45,534 nucleotides of DNA from Phaeoceros laevis (GCA_049999765.1 JBNGIQ010008558.1:1-45534); one strand, 5' to 3'. Shown: positions 34,394-44,773, numbered from the stretch's first letter. Notes: generated by a model not told the origin, from the sequence alone. Translations and numbers: made by a program.

Positions 34394-34701
34394 GTAATAT
34401 CAGATGTGGCTTGCAGCCGAGAACACGCATCTTGGGGGCGAGTGTCCGTGCAATAGGTCGAACCAGGTAATACATGTTGGGGATCATCGTCCTGCGCTCA
34501 ACGAAGTGAACTGACCTTGGCTGCAATTCGTATTTCCTGATTGCAACACTGCAAAGAAATTCTAATCACCGGGACTTCACACACAGGTGGCTTGATTCAC
34601 AGCAGCCTTAGGTTGAGGGAAAACCAGGAGCGGGAACGACAGTTGACGGATGTAGAGCAGCCTGCATCTGGCCCGGCATCAGGTCGTGCAAAATCAAGCA
34701 G

Positions 34702-37356
34702 GTGCAAGTTGCTCTGTGCGTTTGCTACTTGGTCTGCGTATGTTGTTGCAGGTGTGAGTCTCACACGGCCGCTGCGTCCTGTTATGACAGCAGAGTGGCA
34801 AAGCATGGAGGGGGTTTACATGGTGCAACGGGCATCAAACTCTACGAGCAAGGACAACTTAGTGAGGCTGTTGAAGTGTTGGACCACCTGGTTCAGCGAG
34901 GATCTTATGTCCAGAACTTTTCCTTTTATGGCCTGCTCAAAAGATGCATCGCTGAGAAGGATTTGGTCCTTGGCAGCCGAGTTCATGTCCTTGCTGTCAA
35001 GAGTGGGTATGAGTCAAGCGCATTTTTGGCCAACCACCTCATTTGTATGTATGCTTCTCACCGGAGGTTGGAGGAGGCAGCAAAAGTCTTCTCCAAGGTT
35101 CCTTCACCGAGCCGCCAGATGTGGTCGTCCCTTATTTTGGCGTATGCTCGACACGGACAGCCTGCAGAGGCCATAAGACTGTACAGGAAAATGCGAGGCT
35201 CAAGTCTGAAGCCTGACAGCCGCATATTTGTGGCAGCACTTAAGGCATGTGCCACTGCCAAGGACCTATCTTCTGGTCGTGAGGTGCATTCTGATATCAT
35301 GAGGAGTGCAGTGGAGGACGATGTGTTTGTCGGCAATAGTTTGGTGAACATGTATGCAAAATGTGGGGCCTTGGATGATGCTCGAGGGGTGTTTGACAAA
35401 TTGCCCACAAGAGATGTGGTGACATGGAATGCCATGATTGCAGGATATTCGCAGAGTGGGCTGGGCCAGGAGGCCCTTGGTCTGTATGCAAGTATGCAAC
35501 AGCATGGCATGAATCCAACTGATCCGGTTACGTTTGTGTGTCTACTGAAGGCCTGTGACAGCAGCAAAGATCTGCATCAGGGAAGGATGCTCCATACTCA
35601 CATTCAGGAAAGAGGTTTGGAAGCTGATGTGCTTGTTGGCAATTGCCTGCTAACCATGTACGCTAAGTGTGGAAGCTTAGCGGATGCACGCAAAGTGTTT
35701 GACAACATGCCAACTAAGAACATCGTGACATGGACTGCCATGATTGGAGGATATGCCCAGCATGGAGCTGGGCACGAAAGCCTTGCACTATATGCAAGCA
35801 TGCAGCAGGAAGGCATCACTCCTGCTAATCGTGTAACATTTGTGTGCCTACTGCAAGCATGTGCCAGTGCACAATCGGTGCATGAGGGGAAGCAGCTTCA
35901 TGCACAGATTCAGGAAAGAGGAATGGAAGCTGATGTGGTTATTGGCACCTGCTTGGTGGATATGTATTCGAAGTGTGGGAGCATGGATGATGCACGCAGA
36001 GTGTTTGACAGTCTGTCAGGCAGAAATATGGTGACATGGACTGCCATGATCGTAGGATATGCCCAGCGGGGGCTTAGTCACGAAGCCCTTGGTCTGTTTA
36101 GAAGCATGGAGCAGGAGGGCATCACTCCAGCTGATCCCGTTACGTTTGCATGCCTCTTGCAAGCATGTGCCAGCATTGGGGCTCTGCATCAAGGGAAGCA
36201 GCTCCATGCACATATTCAGGAAAAAGGACTTGAAGCTGATTTGGTCGTTGGTACCTGCTTGGTTGACATGTATGCGAAGTGCGGGAGCATGCAGGATGCA
36301 TGTATGGTATTTGACAGCATGTCAACAAAAGATGTCGTGACATGGACAGCCATGCTTGCTGGATATGCTCAGCAGGGATTTGGTGAAGAAGCCCTTAGCC
36401 TGTATTCGAGGATGGAGCAGGAGGATGGCATTAATTTAGCTGACACTGTTACATTTGTCTGCCTCCTGCAAGCATGTGGTAGTGTGGCAGGTCTCGAGAA
36501 GGGCAAGGAGATTCATGCTCAAGTTTTTCAACTTGGACTTCAGTCTACTGAGCTGTTTGTGTCTAATGCTCTCATTGACATGTATAGTAAGTGTGGGAGC
36601 ATGGTCGATGCACAACAGGTGTTTGATGCTTTGTCTCTCAGAGATATTGTCACATGGAGTGCATTGATTGCGGGATATGCCCGTCAAGGACAAAATGAAC
36701 TTGTGTTTGAATTGTTTGGGAGAATGGAGCAGGAGGGCGTGCACCCAAATGCCGTGACGTTTCTGAGTCTTCTCACTGCATGTAGTCATGCTGGTCTCGT
36801 GGAGGAAGGCAAGAAGTATTTTGAGACAATGACCAGCTACGGTATCACTCCAACCATTGAGCACTATAGTTGCATGGTTGACCTCCTTGGACGTGCTGGC
36901 CACTTGGGTGAGGCCATGGAATTGGTGAAGTCAATGCCATTCCAAGCTACAAGTGAGATCTGGAGATGTCTGTTGGGTGCTTGTCGCAAATGGAGGGATA
37001 CCCAGCTTGGAAAACAGGCATTTGAGTGTGCTGTGAAGTTGGATAGAAATGACCCTGCGGCCTACATCTTGATGTCCAATATCTATGGCGGTTCCGACAT
37101 GCAGCAGGAGGCAAAGGATATTCAAGCAATGAGAGTGAAAGCACAAGCATGGAAGAAGCCAGGGCATAGCTGCTGGACCGATAGTGCTGGAGTTGTGCAT
37201 ACATTTGTGGTCGGCGATACAGAACATCATGAGGGAACGTGTATTCATGCAAACCTTGAAGTGTTTTTTGTCAAACTGAAGGAGGACGGATATGTTCCAC
37301 AGTTAGACCCCATTTTGCAAGACATGCTTGACCTTCAGAACAAGGCTGTACAGTAG
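34702..37356 (+). CDS. PPR protein of the PLS class ending in an E+ domain, no DYW; 5' end unresolved
   Basis: Pentatricopeptide-repeat proteins bind organellar RNA; PLS-E/DYW types mostly specify C-to-U editing sites in plastids or mitochondria. The frame is open from 34702 (a GTG) to a TAG at 37354-37356. The first in-frame Met (ICMYASH) lies well inside a repeat, so the true start must be in an upstream exon or lost. P, L and S repeats recur with FVGNSLVNMYAKCGALDDAR, VFDKLPTRDVVTWNAMIAGY and similar, in about 102-codon triplets. The C-terminus has SEIWRCLLGACRKW, an E2-like KLDRNDPAAYILMSNIYG, and an E+ part KKPGHSCWTDSAGVVHTFVV to LKEDGYVPQLDPILQDM. It then stops where a DYW deaminase domain would begin. 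An editing factor of this type would need a partner supplying DYW. The bases after the stop hold a decayed duplicate. Confidence 0.88.
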   Translation: MQVALCVCYLVCVCCCRCESHTAAASCYDSRVAKHGGGLHGATGIKLYEQGQLSEAVEVLDHLVQRGSYVQNFSFYGLLKRCIAEKDLVLGSRVHVLAVKSGYESSAFLANHLICMYASHRRLEEAAKVFSKVPSPSRQMWSSLILAYARHGQPAEAIRLYRKMRGSSLKPDSRIFVAALKACATAKDLSSGREVHSDIMRSAVEDDVFVGNSLVNMYAKCGALDDARGVFDKLPTRDVVTWNAMIAGYSQSGLGQEALGLYASMQQHGMNPTDPVTFVCLLKACDSSKDLHQGRMLHTHIQERGLEADVLVGNCLLTMYAKCGSLADARKVFDNMPTKNIVTWTAMIGGYAQHGAGHESLALYASMQQEGITPANRVTFVCLLQACASAQSVHEGKQLHAQIQERGMEADVVIGTCLVDMYSKCGSMDDARRVFDSLSGRNMVTWTAMIVGYAQRGLSHEALGLFRSMEQEGITPADPVTFACLLQACASIGALHQGKQLHAHIQEKGLEADLVVGTCLVDMYAKCGSMQDACMVFDSMSTKDVVTWTAMLAGYAQQGFGEEALSLYSRMEQEDGINLADTVTFVCLLQACGSVAGLEKGKEIHAQVFQLGLQSTELFVSNALIDMYSKCGSMVDAQQVFDALSLRDIVTWSALIAGYARQGQNELVFELFGRMEQEGVHPNAVTFLSLLTACSHAGLVEEGKKYFETMTSYGITPTIEHYSCMVDLLGRAGHLGEAMELVKSMPFQATSEIWRCLLGACRKWRDTQLGKQAFECAVKLDRNDPAAYILMSNIYGGSDMQQEAKDIQAMRVKAQAWKKPGHSCWTDSAGVVHTFVVGDTEHHEGTCIHANLEVFFVKLKEDGYVPQLDPILQDMLDLQNKAVQ
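35719..36654 (+). repeat. intragenic 306-base tandem repeats inside the PPR gene
   Basis: The block beginning GTGACATGGACTGCCATG recurs at 35725, 36031 and 36337, each exactly 306 bases (102 codons) apart, with a related start at 35419 and a 312-base step to 36649. Similarity is evident at DNA level (for example TATGCAAGCATGCAGCAGG against GTTTAGAAGCATGGAGCAGG), so the repeat unit appears to have expanded relatively recently. Confidence 0.85.
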
Positions 37357-37477
37357 AGTTGCGAGAGGTTGGTATCACACATCTACTGGAGACACTTGAG
37401 GAGCGGCCAACAGCTAAGGATGTGTGGGGTACTTTGCCCGCCCCAGTTAGCATCAAACGTGCAAGTTGAGCCTAGTG

Positions 37478-37965
37478 TTGTCGATGTGTTGTCACATGGA
37501 GGGCGTTAATTGCAGAATATGCTTGTCAAGGACATAGCCAAGTCGTTTTTGAATTGTTCGTGAGAATGGAGCAGGAGAGGACATAAGCTCAAATGCCGTC
37601 ATATTTCTAAGTCTTGTCACCAAATGCTGGTCGTCTGGATGAGAATGCCAGGAGTATTTTGAGACAACGGCAACAGACTCTGGTACCACTTCAACCCACT
37701 GAGCACTGAAGTTGCATGGTTGATCTTCCTGGGGGTGTTAGCCACTTGGGTTATGCCATGGAATTGAGAAGACGATGCCATTAGAAGCTGCCACTGAGGT
37801 CTGGCAGGACACAGCTGCTGGACCGGATAGATCATACATTCGTGATGTTCGATACAGGACGTCACCAGACGAGCAATGTGCATAGGCGATTTGGGAAGCT
37901 GTCTTCCACAGCTGGACCCCATGTTGTGAGACGTTCGTAACTTTGACAACGAGGCTTTGCACATG
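37478..37965 (+). pseudogene. decayed tandem duplicate of the PPR 3' end
   Basis: From TTGTCACATGGAGGGCG onward this region follows 36647-37356 of the PPR gene: TATGCTTGTCAAGGACATAG, GAATGGAGCAGGAGAG, GAGTATTTTGAGACAA, GAGCACTGAAGTTGCATGG and GCCACTTGGGTTATGCCATG all have counterparts in order. About 195 bases are deleted between the equivalents of 36960 and 37160. Single-base indels and stops break every frame. It ends with the equivalent of the region just before the PPR stop codon. No transposon lies between the copies. Confidence 0.88.
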
Positions 37966-38274
37966 TACAGGTTTGAAGGTACTTTTTACCTTGGTACTGG
38001 AAACTATGAAGAAGCAAGCACGCAAGTTGTTGCCTCGTGCACGAACAAGCAAGAAGTTCTTCGGGGAGTGCTCATGCATACTTCCGAGTAAAAAGGACGG
38101 CAGCTTAGGAGTCTTTTTTTTTAGATTTGGCAGCTTGGGAGTCAGGAAACCTGTAACTCAAAGAATCAAGGGTGATGCAGCCACCCTATCTGGATGAATC
38201 AAAGATACAAGACTGGAAAGGACTTCCAAGTACTACACCCGTCCTGCATTGCTACCCGTCAGAATCCTTTACTG

Positions 38275-38320
38275 AGGGCTTACTGAGGATTGAGGGTTTA
38301 TTGAGGATTGAGGGTTTATC
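38275..38320 (+). repeat. 18-base tandem repeat, about 2.5 copies
   Basis: TTGAGGATTGAGGGTTTA-type units repeat between 38275 and 38320, the first copy being truncated (TTACTGAGGATTGAGGG). Confidence 0.8.
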
Positions 38321-38409
38321 GACGATTTGTTGGGGGACTGAGGTGCTGAGAAATGACCTGCCAAGAATTGCCATGCCGGGGGAACGTCATATTCAGACCT
38401 GCCATGCCA

Positions 38410-38700
38410 ACGAACTGTTCACATGTCACATGTATGTCCTGCTGACAACTGCATTGCTAGTAAATGCCACGCTCAATTGCTGTGACCTGGACTGTTGACA
38501 TGTCACATGTGTGCCCTGTGATATGCTAGGAAATGCCACGCTCAATTGCTGTGACCTGGGCTGTTGACATGTNNNNNNNNNNCTAGGAAATGCCACGCTC
38601 AATTGCTGTGACCTGGGCTGTTGACATGTCACATGTGTGCCCTGCTGACAACTGCCATGCCAGGAAATGCCAGGCTCAATTGTTGTGACCTGGACAGATT
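38410..38700 (+). repeat. minisatellite, unit about 76 bases, three to four copies
   Basis: The motif AAATGCCACGCTCAATTGCT followed by GTGACCTGGACTGTTGACAT occurs at about 38462, 38531, 38588 and, with changes, 38665, alternating with CACATGTGTGCCCTGCTGAC. The copies around 38531 and 38588 may be one copy counted twice because of the gap artefact. Confidence 0.85.
38526..38629. other. 10-N gap (38573-38582) with 47-base identical flanks
   Basis: The 47 bases at 38526-38572 equal those at 38583-38629 exactly, and the identity ends at the Ns. The flank length is the same as at 24198-24301, which favours an unmerged contig overlap rather than a biological repeat. Confidence 0.85.
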
Positions 38701-39139
38701 GCTGACCCTCTGCTCTGCAGCTTCAAGGAGAGAGGTTCTAAGATTTGGAACAAGTTCAGGGCTCCTCGGGTTCTGCCGAGATTCTAAATCAGTAGAGATG
38801 TCAAGGGAGCGGCAATGAACATCGTGTCACGGGCTGCATTCTGTTCAAATGTGGCTGGAGCATGCCTTTTGCAAAGCCTGAAAGAAAAGGGGAACATTGT
38901 TCCACGAACAACCCTTCACACTCCGGATCGTCAGCTCCCGCGCCTCACGGTTGTAGCCCTCGACGGGTGGACCGCCGCGACCTCGCGGTTGTAGGGCAGA
39001 CTAAAGTCCCTGGACGGGGGCTCCCGGTTGTCGCTTCACGTCCCCAGACAGGAGCTCCCGGTTGCCGGTCGAAATACCTGGCGAGGTGTTCAATTCCCAT
39101 GTGGAGTTGGCGAGACACCATAATCTACTACTTCTACTA

Positions 39140-39491
39140 CTACATCAAGTCCGAAACCGGTTTCGGCCGGCAATGACAGGTAGCCCTGCAGTCGTTATCA
39201 AACTCGTTTACGGGTGGTGGGTAAGGCACGAAGCACTCGCAATATTCATCAGGGCTGCAACCAATGGTTTGAAAATTGCAAGGAGCTGGGCAAGCATTGA
39301 TGTTGTAGGTGTCTTTGCAATTGCAAAAAGCGCCGCCTCTGCAGATGCCTGGAATGGGAGGAGAATCGGCGTAACGGTATGCAGGGCGGTTGATTCTGCA
39401 ATCCCCATGACAGCTGAATCGCTGACAGGGCACGGGGCAGTGGGGACAGCACCAAGCACAGGGCAGCTAGTGCTGCCACTGTATATGTCAT
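39140..39491 (-). pseudogene. secreted cysteine-rich peptide, reading frame broken by one base
   Basis: On the minus strand, the ATG at 39491 opens a signal-peptide-like sequence (MTYTVAALAALCLVLSP). A frame shifted by one base, from about 39433 to a TAG at 39140, encodes about 97 residues with 14 cysteines. Cys pattern: C-x4-C-x3-C, a spacer of about 18, C-x5-C-x-C, then C-x3-C-x6-C-x5-C-x-C, then C-x3-C-x-C. The two parts meet near a run of four G at 39434-39437 (C on the coding strand), so a single extra base there would explain the break. No intron of sensible length reconciles the frames. A TATA-like GTATATATATAC lies about 200 bases upstream at 39686-39697. I do not recognise the family. 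It may be a defence-type or signalling peptide gene, either decayed or carrying a homopolymer error. Confidence 0.45.
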
Positions 39492-39685
39492 GATCAGTAG
39501 CTCCCCACGAAGTCGGCAAGGCCTGCGTTTCCCATCGGTGTAAAATTGATGGAACCGAGTCGCAAGTCCTTGACAGTATACTGTTGATTGAAGAAGTCGC
39601 AGAAGGTTGGTTTAATGCAGGTCCTTGACGGTGAGCAGTGTGTGACTGGTGAACGTCCCTGTCCTATCGAGATCACAACTCCATC

Positions 39686-39697
39686 GATGTATATATA
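39686..39697 (-). promoter_or_regulatory. TATA box candidate for the cysteine-rich peptide gene
   Basis: GTATATATATAC is the strongest TATA-like stretch nearby and lies 195 bases before the signal-peptide ATG, leaving a leader of about 165 bases. Confidence 0.35.
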
Positions 39698-40678
39698 TAC
39701 ATGTGGTGGCATGCTAGCTTATATATGGTACCGGTGCGACAAGTTGCGTGTGTTTCGCATCTTGGAAAGCGAAGCTGCAGCTCATGATCTACCCAGCTCG
39801 AGGTTGGCTAGGAGTTAGTGAGCAGAATTTTGTGCAACTGCTGCTGCCTCCTCATCGTTACGCTCCTTCTAAAAGATGGTTAAAACCTTGGGCACTGGGC
39901 ACTGGAGTGGCACGCACTGGATTCGATGTATGGGGGAATTCTAGTGTGCTTACACCATCACGACGACGAAAGGCACAAGAAGCACAACTTTTATACATAC
40001 AGATATATATCGGGTCAGTTTGTCTTTATCTTGATCTGCAGCAGCAGCAGCTTCGAAGAGTGAACGGCCATGATACCACAATGGTAGCAGTGACCACTTG
40101 TTTCATTATTTTTTATGTCTCTGGAGAATCTTAAGCTTGCTCAGGTCTGTAGCGATTTCCGAGCAGCTTCCATAGTAGGGAAGAATTATGGCCACATGAA
40201 TCCATTCCATTGGCATGAAATTAATGCCAACGTTTACATCAGCTCCTGTCCCAGGAATTGAAGTTTCGGTGGGACAGGGTAGTCGATGCAGACCTGCACT
40301 AGTCTGGCACTAGTCTGGGGATCCCCAGACTAGTGCCAATTTTCCCTTCGGGAAAAACAGGTAGTGCAAAAGCATTACACACATCACACTAAACCGGGCA
40401 CTACTTTTTAGTGAAACTGGCAAGCTTCCAGAATCCAGGAGCTCTTCAGGAAGACTAACATCTGCGAGTTCCCTGGTTTCAGTTGCATAGATTTTGCCGT
40501 AGCTGTAGAATAATGAACCCACATACATGTATGCCCATACCTGTCCACTGGTCGATGTAGAGAGCTGTTTGCCGCCTCTAGCTAGGGCAAAACTTGAAGT
40601 TCCAGGTCTAGGATCAATCCATCCATGGCTGTGCGGACTCTTTGGAGAATTTTCAAGATGTTGCTGAGAATGAGGAGC
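39698..40678. other. intergenic, with a perfect palindrome
   Basis: No gene recognised. It includes a perfect 34-base palindrome and an adjacent small hairpin. The right end should be the 3' untranslated region of the minus-strand NPF gene. Confidence 0.5.
40305..40356. repeat. perfect 34-base palindrome plus adjacent 7-bp hairpin
   Basis: TGGCACTAGTCTGGGG at 40305-40320 is followed by AT and then CCCCAGACTAGTGCCA to 40338, an exact palindrome without a loop. A partial direct copy, GCACTAGTC, lies just before it. TTTTCCC-TTC-GGGAAAA at 40340-40356 forms a second stem. It lies about 320 bases beyond the stop codon of the NPF gene. It could be a MITE relic. Confidence 0.95.
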
Positions 40679-42929
40679 TCACTCGCCCTGTAGTGCCACG
40701 CTTTTTTCCTCCACCACTGCCAGTACTTGGTCTCTATCCACATGTGCAGCACCGCTGCCTGCATCTTTTTGGCTCTCTGTGGTTCTGTAAGAGTAGGTGT
40801 AGGCGAAGTAGGCGTAAGCAACCATGTTGACGCTGCTGAGCACCGCCAGCATCCAGTAGAACCGGTCGAGCTTGGCGTCGCTCAGCTTGTTGGGGATCCA
40901 GGGGTGCCCCCCCTTCCGCCCGGTGACGTCGTTGGTGATGTTGATGACGATGGTGCTCAGGAAGTTCCCGACGCCCATCAAGCTGAGGAAGAAGGCGGTG
41001 CCCACGCTCTTCATGTGGTCCGGGGCCTGCTCGTAGAAGAACTCCATCTCCCCCACGATTGCCAGCGAGTCCGCCACGCTCATGATCACGAACTGTGGCA
41101 GCAGCCAGAAGACGCTCATGGGCAGAAACACGTTGGGCGGCTTCCCAATGGTGTGGTGCGTCCGGGCGAAGCCCTGCCGCTTCTCCTCCACCACCGCCGC
41201 GGCGATCATGGCAAAGACGGAGAGGAACAGGCCCGCCCCGATCTTCACCACGATCGGGACCCCGCGAGGGTGCCCCGTCCACCTCCGCAGCACCGGCATG
41301 AGCCACCGGTCGTAGACGACGATGGTGATGAGGTAAGGGAGCACGGCGAAGACGCTGAAGGAGGCCGGCGGGATGGTGAAGTTCGGCCCCAGCCTCCTGT
41401 CCAGCGATCCCGCCTGCTTCACAAACAGCGTGCTCACTTGCGCGTACACCGTCTGGAACATGAGGTTGGTCACCCAGATGGGCACCATCCGAGCGAACAC
41501 CTTCACCTCCTCCACCTGGGTCACCGTGCACAGCCGCCAGGGGTCCTCCTTCCCTTCCACCTCGCCCATGCCCGACCTGGGGTTGTACGTCGCCGCCTTG
41601 TCCAGAAATCTGCACGCACAGCTCTCCTCATCAATCTGAATGAATGAATGAATTGAAGTATACTGTCCCTGCATACCACTCTGAATGAATGAATGAATTA
41701 ATGTATACTGTCCGTCCATGCCACGCACCCGAGGGTGTCGGTGTGGAAGACCCTCCTCCTGCCGCTGTTGGAGTAGTGCTGGGAGGGGTGCTCATGGAGC
41801 ATCTCGGTGTCGGAGGGCACCGGGACGTTCCACTTCCTGATGGCGGACACCAAGACGTGCGCGAACTGCGTCAGCGGGCTGCCCACGGGCCGCTTGTGCC
41901 TGTACCGAGGCGTCCCCAGGAGGAAGGCCAGCATGCCCAGGCCGAGTGCGATTGTGGCGACGCCGTAACCCCACCCGAAGCTGACATTGTCCTGGATGTA
42001 CACCACCGCGGTGATGGCGAAGAGCACGCCGGCGCCGATGCCGACGTACCACCAGTTGAAGAAGGACAGCTTCTCCTTGTTCTCCTTCTCGTCCTCCTCG
42101 TCGAACTGGTCCGCTCCCAGCGCCGAGACGCAGGGTTTCATCCCGCCGTTGCCGATGGCCAGAAGGTAGAGCGACAGGTAGAAGGCGGCGAGCTGGGCTG
42201 TGGACGCCTTGGGGCACACCCCACCAGGCAAGCACTCGGGAGGTTTCAGGCTCCGCAAAGATACCGCAGCCGTTAACATCAACGACGCCTGCATTGAATC
42301 ATCCAACAAATGCCACCACAGTCGTTGGTAAGTCGACTGATGACGGTCGATAATGACAGCCATGGCCAGGGTTACACATGAAGTTGCAAGCTCACCACTA
42401 CGTAGACCAAGGAGAAAGCAACGATGGTCCAGTAGCGGCCCAGATAGGCGTCGGAGAGGAAGGCGCCCAAAAAGGGGAGGAGGAAGACGGTCCCATTCCA
42501 ATTGTTGACGTTGGTCACGGCTGTGGCCAGCCCCTCCCGCAGCTCCGTGGTCAGGTACTGCACCAGGTTGGCTGCCACGCCGTAGTAGGCAATCCGCTCT
42601 GCCACTTCCTGCCCTGCGCGCCAAAGCAACATCTACACTTGTAAGTTTCCCTGCCAGCGGCGCGCGCTTGCTTGCGATCGCGCTTGCAAGTGCAAAATGT
42701 TACCCCTCAGGAATTGAAAGAGCATCGGTGCTCAAGCCAGGGTTCGAAGCTCACCGAAGATGAAGTAGCACGCCTTCCATCCGCCAGTGTCGTGCCTGCT
42801 CACGGGGCGGCCTCGGAGATCGACCGAGCCGTCTCTAGCGACGGAGTCGGGGTCGGGATTCGGGAATTGGAGAATCGGGAAGCTCATGCTCGCGGGCGAC
42901 ACTCTTGCTGAGGTTGATGAAGGCTCCAT
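40679..42929 (-). CDS. NPF/PTR family proton-dependent transporter, four exons, intact
   Basis: This is the second intact NPF (POT/PTR2) gene. Minus-strand exons 42929-42755, 42613-42396, 42288-41729 and 41609-40679 give 627 residues ending at a TGA. Introns are GT-AG, 107-141 bases long, at the same positions and phases as in the gene at 1824-4034. Motifs: DGSVDLRGRPVSRHDTGGWK, ACYFIF, ExxER proton-coupling motif (GQEVAERIAYYG), YLTTELREGLATAVTNVNN, GAFLSDAYLGRYWTIVAF, FYLSLYLLAIGNGGMKPCVS then ALGADQFDEEDEKE, FFNWWYVGIGAGVLFAIT, HTDTL-GFLDKAATYNPRS, W-R-L-CTVTQVEEVKVF and MFQTVYAQVSTLFVKQ. The substrate is unknown. The start at 42929 (MEPSSTSAR) is chosen; MSFPILQFP 45 bases in is an alternative, and the frame is also open further upstream. 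Its coding GC is high compared with the paralogue. Confidence 0.93.
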
Positions 42930-43497
42930 GATTCCGGAAGAAGGTCCCCAACAGATTGAGGCAGGTGGTGAGTTGGCCGACGCCCCGGGTTTTGTGGCGA
43001 GTGCGGCCGGCCGCACTGAGCGCAAAGGCGCACTATTTTGGTCGAGGTCGCTCTCAACACAGCCGCACTTAGGGGTGAGTGCAGGCCCGCCATGTGGCGG
43101 GTGGAAATGAGTTGCAGCGCCGGGCAGTCGTCGTAGGAAACTGGTCTTACTCTGAGTCAATCAGTCATCGAGAAGACTTATGTGGGTAGGCAGGTCTCTG
43201 TCCGTCAAACTGGCGTGCCCATATCCAGTCGGCCCTCTATAAACGTGATCCCGATATAAGTTACACCTTGATAATTGTTACGCGTCCAACACCCTTTGTT
43301 GGGACCAAAAGATATAGGTTATAATTTATTATTTATTACTTGTTATTTGTAAAAAAAAATTAATACCAAAAATTATGTTAATATTCTCCCTTTGATATAA
43401 GTTACAGTGGAGTTTGTATATATAAATTTGAAAAAAAAAAATGATTATGAGTAGAATGTATTTTCTTGAACCCACAACTTATACAACCCTTACGGAG

Positions 43498-43597
43498 NNN
43501 NNNNNNNNNNNNNNNNNNNNNNNNNNNNNNNNNNNNNNNNNNNNNNNNNNNNNNNNNNNNNNNNNNNNNNNNNNNNNNNNNNNNNNNNNNNNNNNNN
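43498..43597. other. assembly gap (100 N)
   Basis: A run of 100 Ns, a conventional scaffold-gap placeholder of unknown true size. The left flank is strongly AT-rich and the right flank GC-rich. Confidence 0.95.
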
Positions 43598-44773
43598 ACC
43601 TCCCCGGACTGCCGCATGCTTTCGCTCGCCTTTCGACCTCGGTGGCAGTGACATGGCGCCTACATGGCGCCGACGTGGTGGATACAAAATCTTAAAATAT
43701 GAAAGCAGCTCCAATCCCAGAATTTGTGGTAAGCACGATAGTTCGTGCAAATTGGGCTGAAAATTTCACCTTATTGCTTCATTTTTCATCCTCTGTTACA
43801 ATGCATTTACTTTCCATTACTTCTTCCCATCCTCCATTTCGCGCGCGACGTCGTCCTCTCCCCCCTCCCGTGACTTGCTGCTTACGGTAGGTAAGCGTCA
43901 GTCCGTCGGGCGAGTTAACTTGCCCGTTAATGAAATCGAGAAAAACCCCCAGCCTGTCCAGGGCGTTTAACATGGCTGATTTGGCTGCTACAGATTTCGC
44001 TGGATGGAATCGGAAATAAAAATAAGATTTGGCACCAAATTTCTAACTTATTAGCAAATACATCGAATGCAAGGTTAGCGCGAAATCCTATCCAAAGTTC
44101 AGTCGATGAGGTCCATAGTCTACTCACAACTTTTCTTGAAATGCCCCTTTGGGTGAGTTGCAACTCCATCCCCGTATTTGTTTGTGTTTGTTGGTGTTGA
44201 ATTCTCTAACTTCAAGACTCACACAAGTTCTCACGCAGGCAGAGCTAACTAGATACTGGTTTTTTTAGGCCCATTTAAGCTCTTGACTTCATGACTTTTA
44301 AATGTTTTTATAAGTTTTATTGATTTTATTGTGTTTTGAATTTTTTAAGCTCTTTTGATAAATGTTACACCTCGTTATATGTTACGTTGATGCCTCCCCC
44401 AACGAGCAACCTACATCGAGTGCCGATTGTCGTTCATATCAGGTGAGTTCTCTCACTCACTCAACCATGCGCCATGGCATGGCTCATGGCGCCCGCCACC
44501 CTCTCTCCTCCTGTCCTCCGGGCTAGGATTCGGCAAATATTTCAGCCAATAGGCTAAAATCTTCTTTTTTCCCATAAAAATGCTAGCAATTTTCCCGAAC
44601 AATGGAGTTCGGCAAATCATTAACACACACGCGCGACCTGGTACATGGGGCCCACCTCCAGCCATGCCGTTGCCATCCTCGGCCATGACATGCCCCTAAC
44701 CCTTTCGCCCGTACCCGCCGCACCTCCTCTCACTACTGTGTACGCACGCCACTCCCCGCATACGCCACGGCGG

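Larger units (their letters stand above)
37966..39139. other. repeat-rich intergenic region
   Basis: No gene is recognised. The stretch contains an 18-base tandem repeat, a minisatellite of about 76 bases interrupted by an N-gap, and a GC-rich block at about 38930-39070 with a loosely repeated GGTTGTAG or CCCGGTTG motif. Confidence 0.5.

Noticed and set aside
34702-34751. A 50-base intron joining the 34541 ORF to the PPR frame
   Set aside because: It fits phase (AG/G) but is shorter than any other intron in the window.
40727-41647. 306-codon plus-strand ORF and a 293-codon minus-strand alternative frame
   Set aside because: Both are GC-rich shadows of NPF exon 4. The remaining frame carries the membrane segments and VTQVEEVK.
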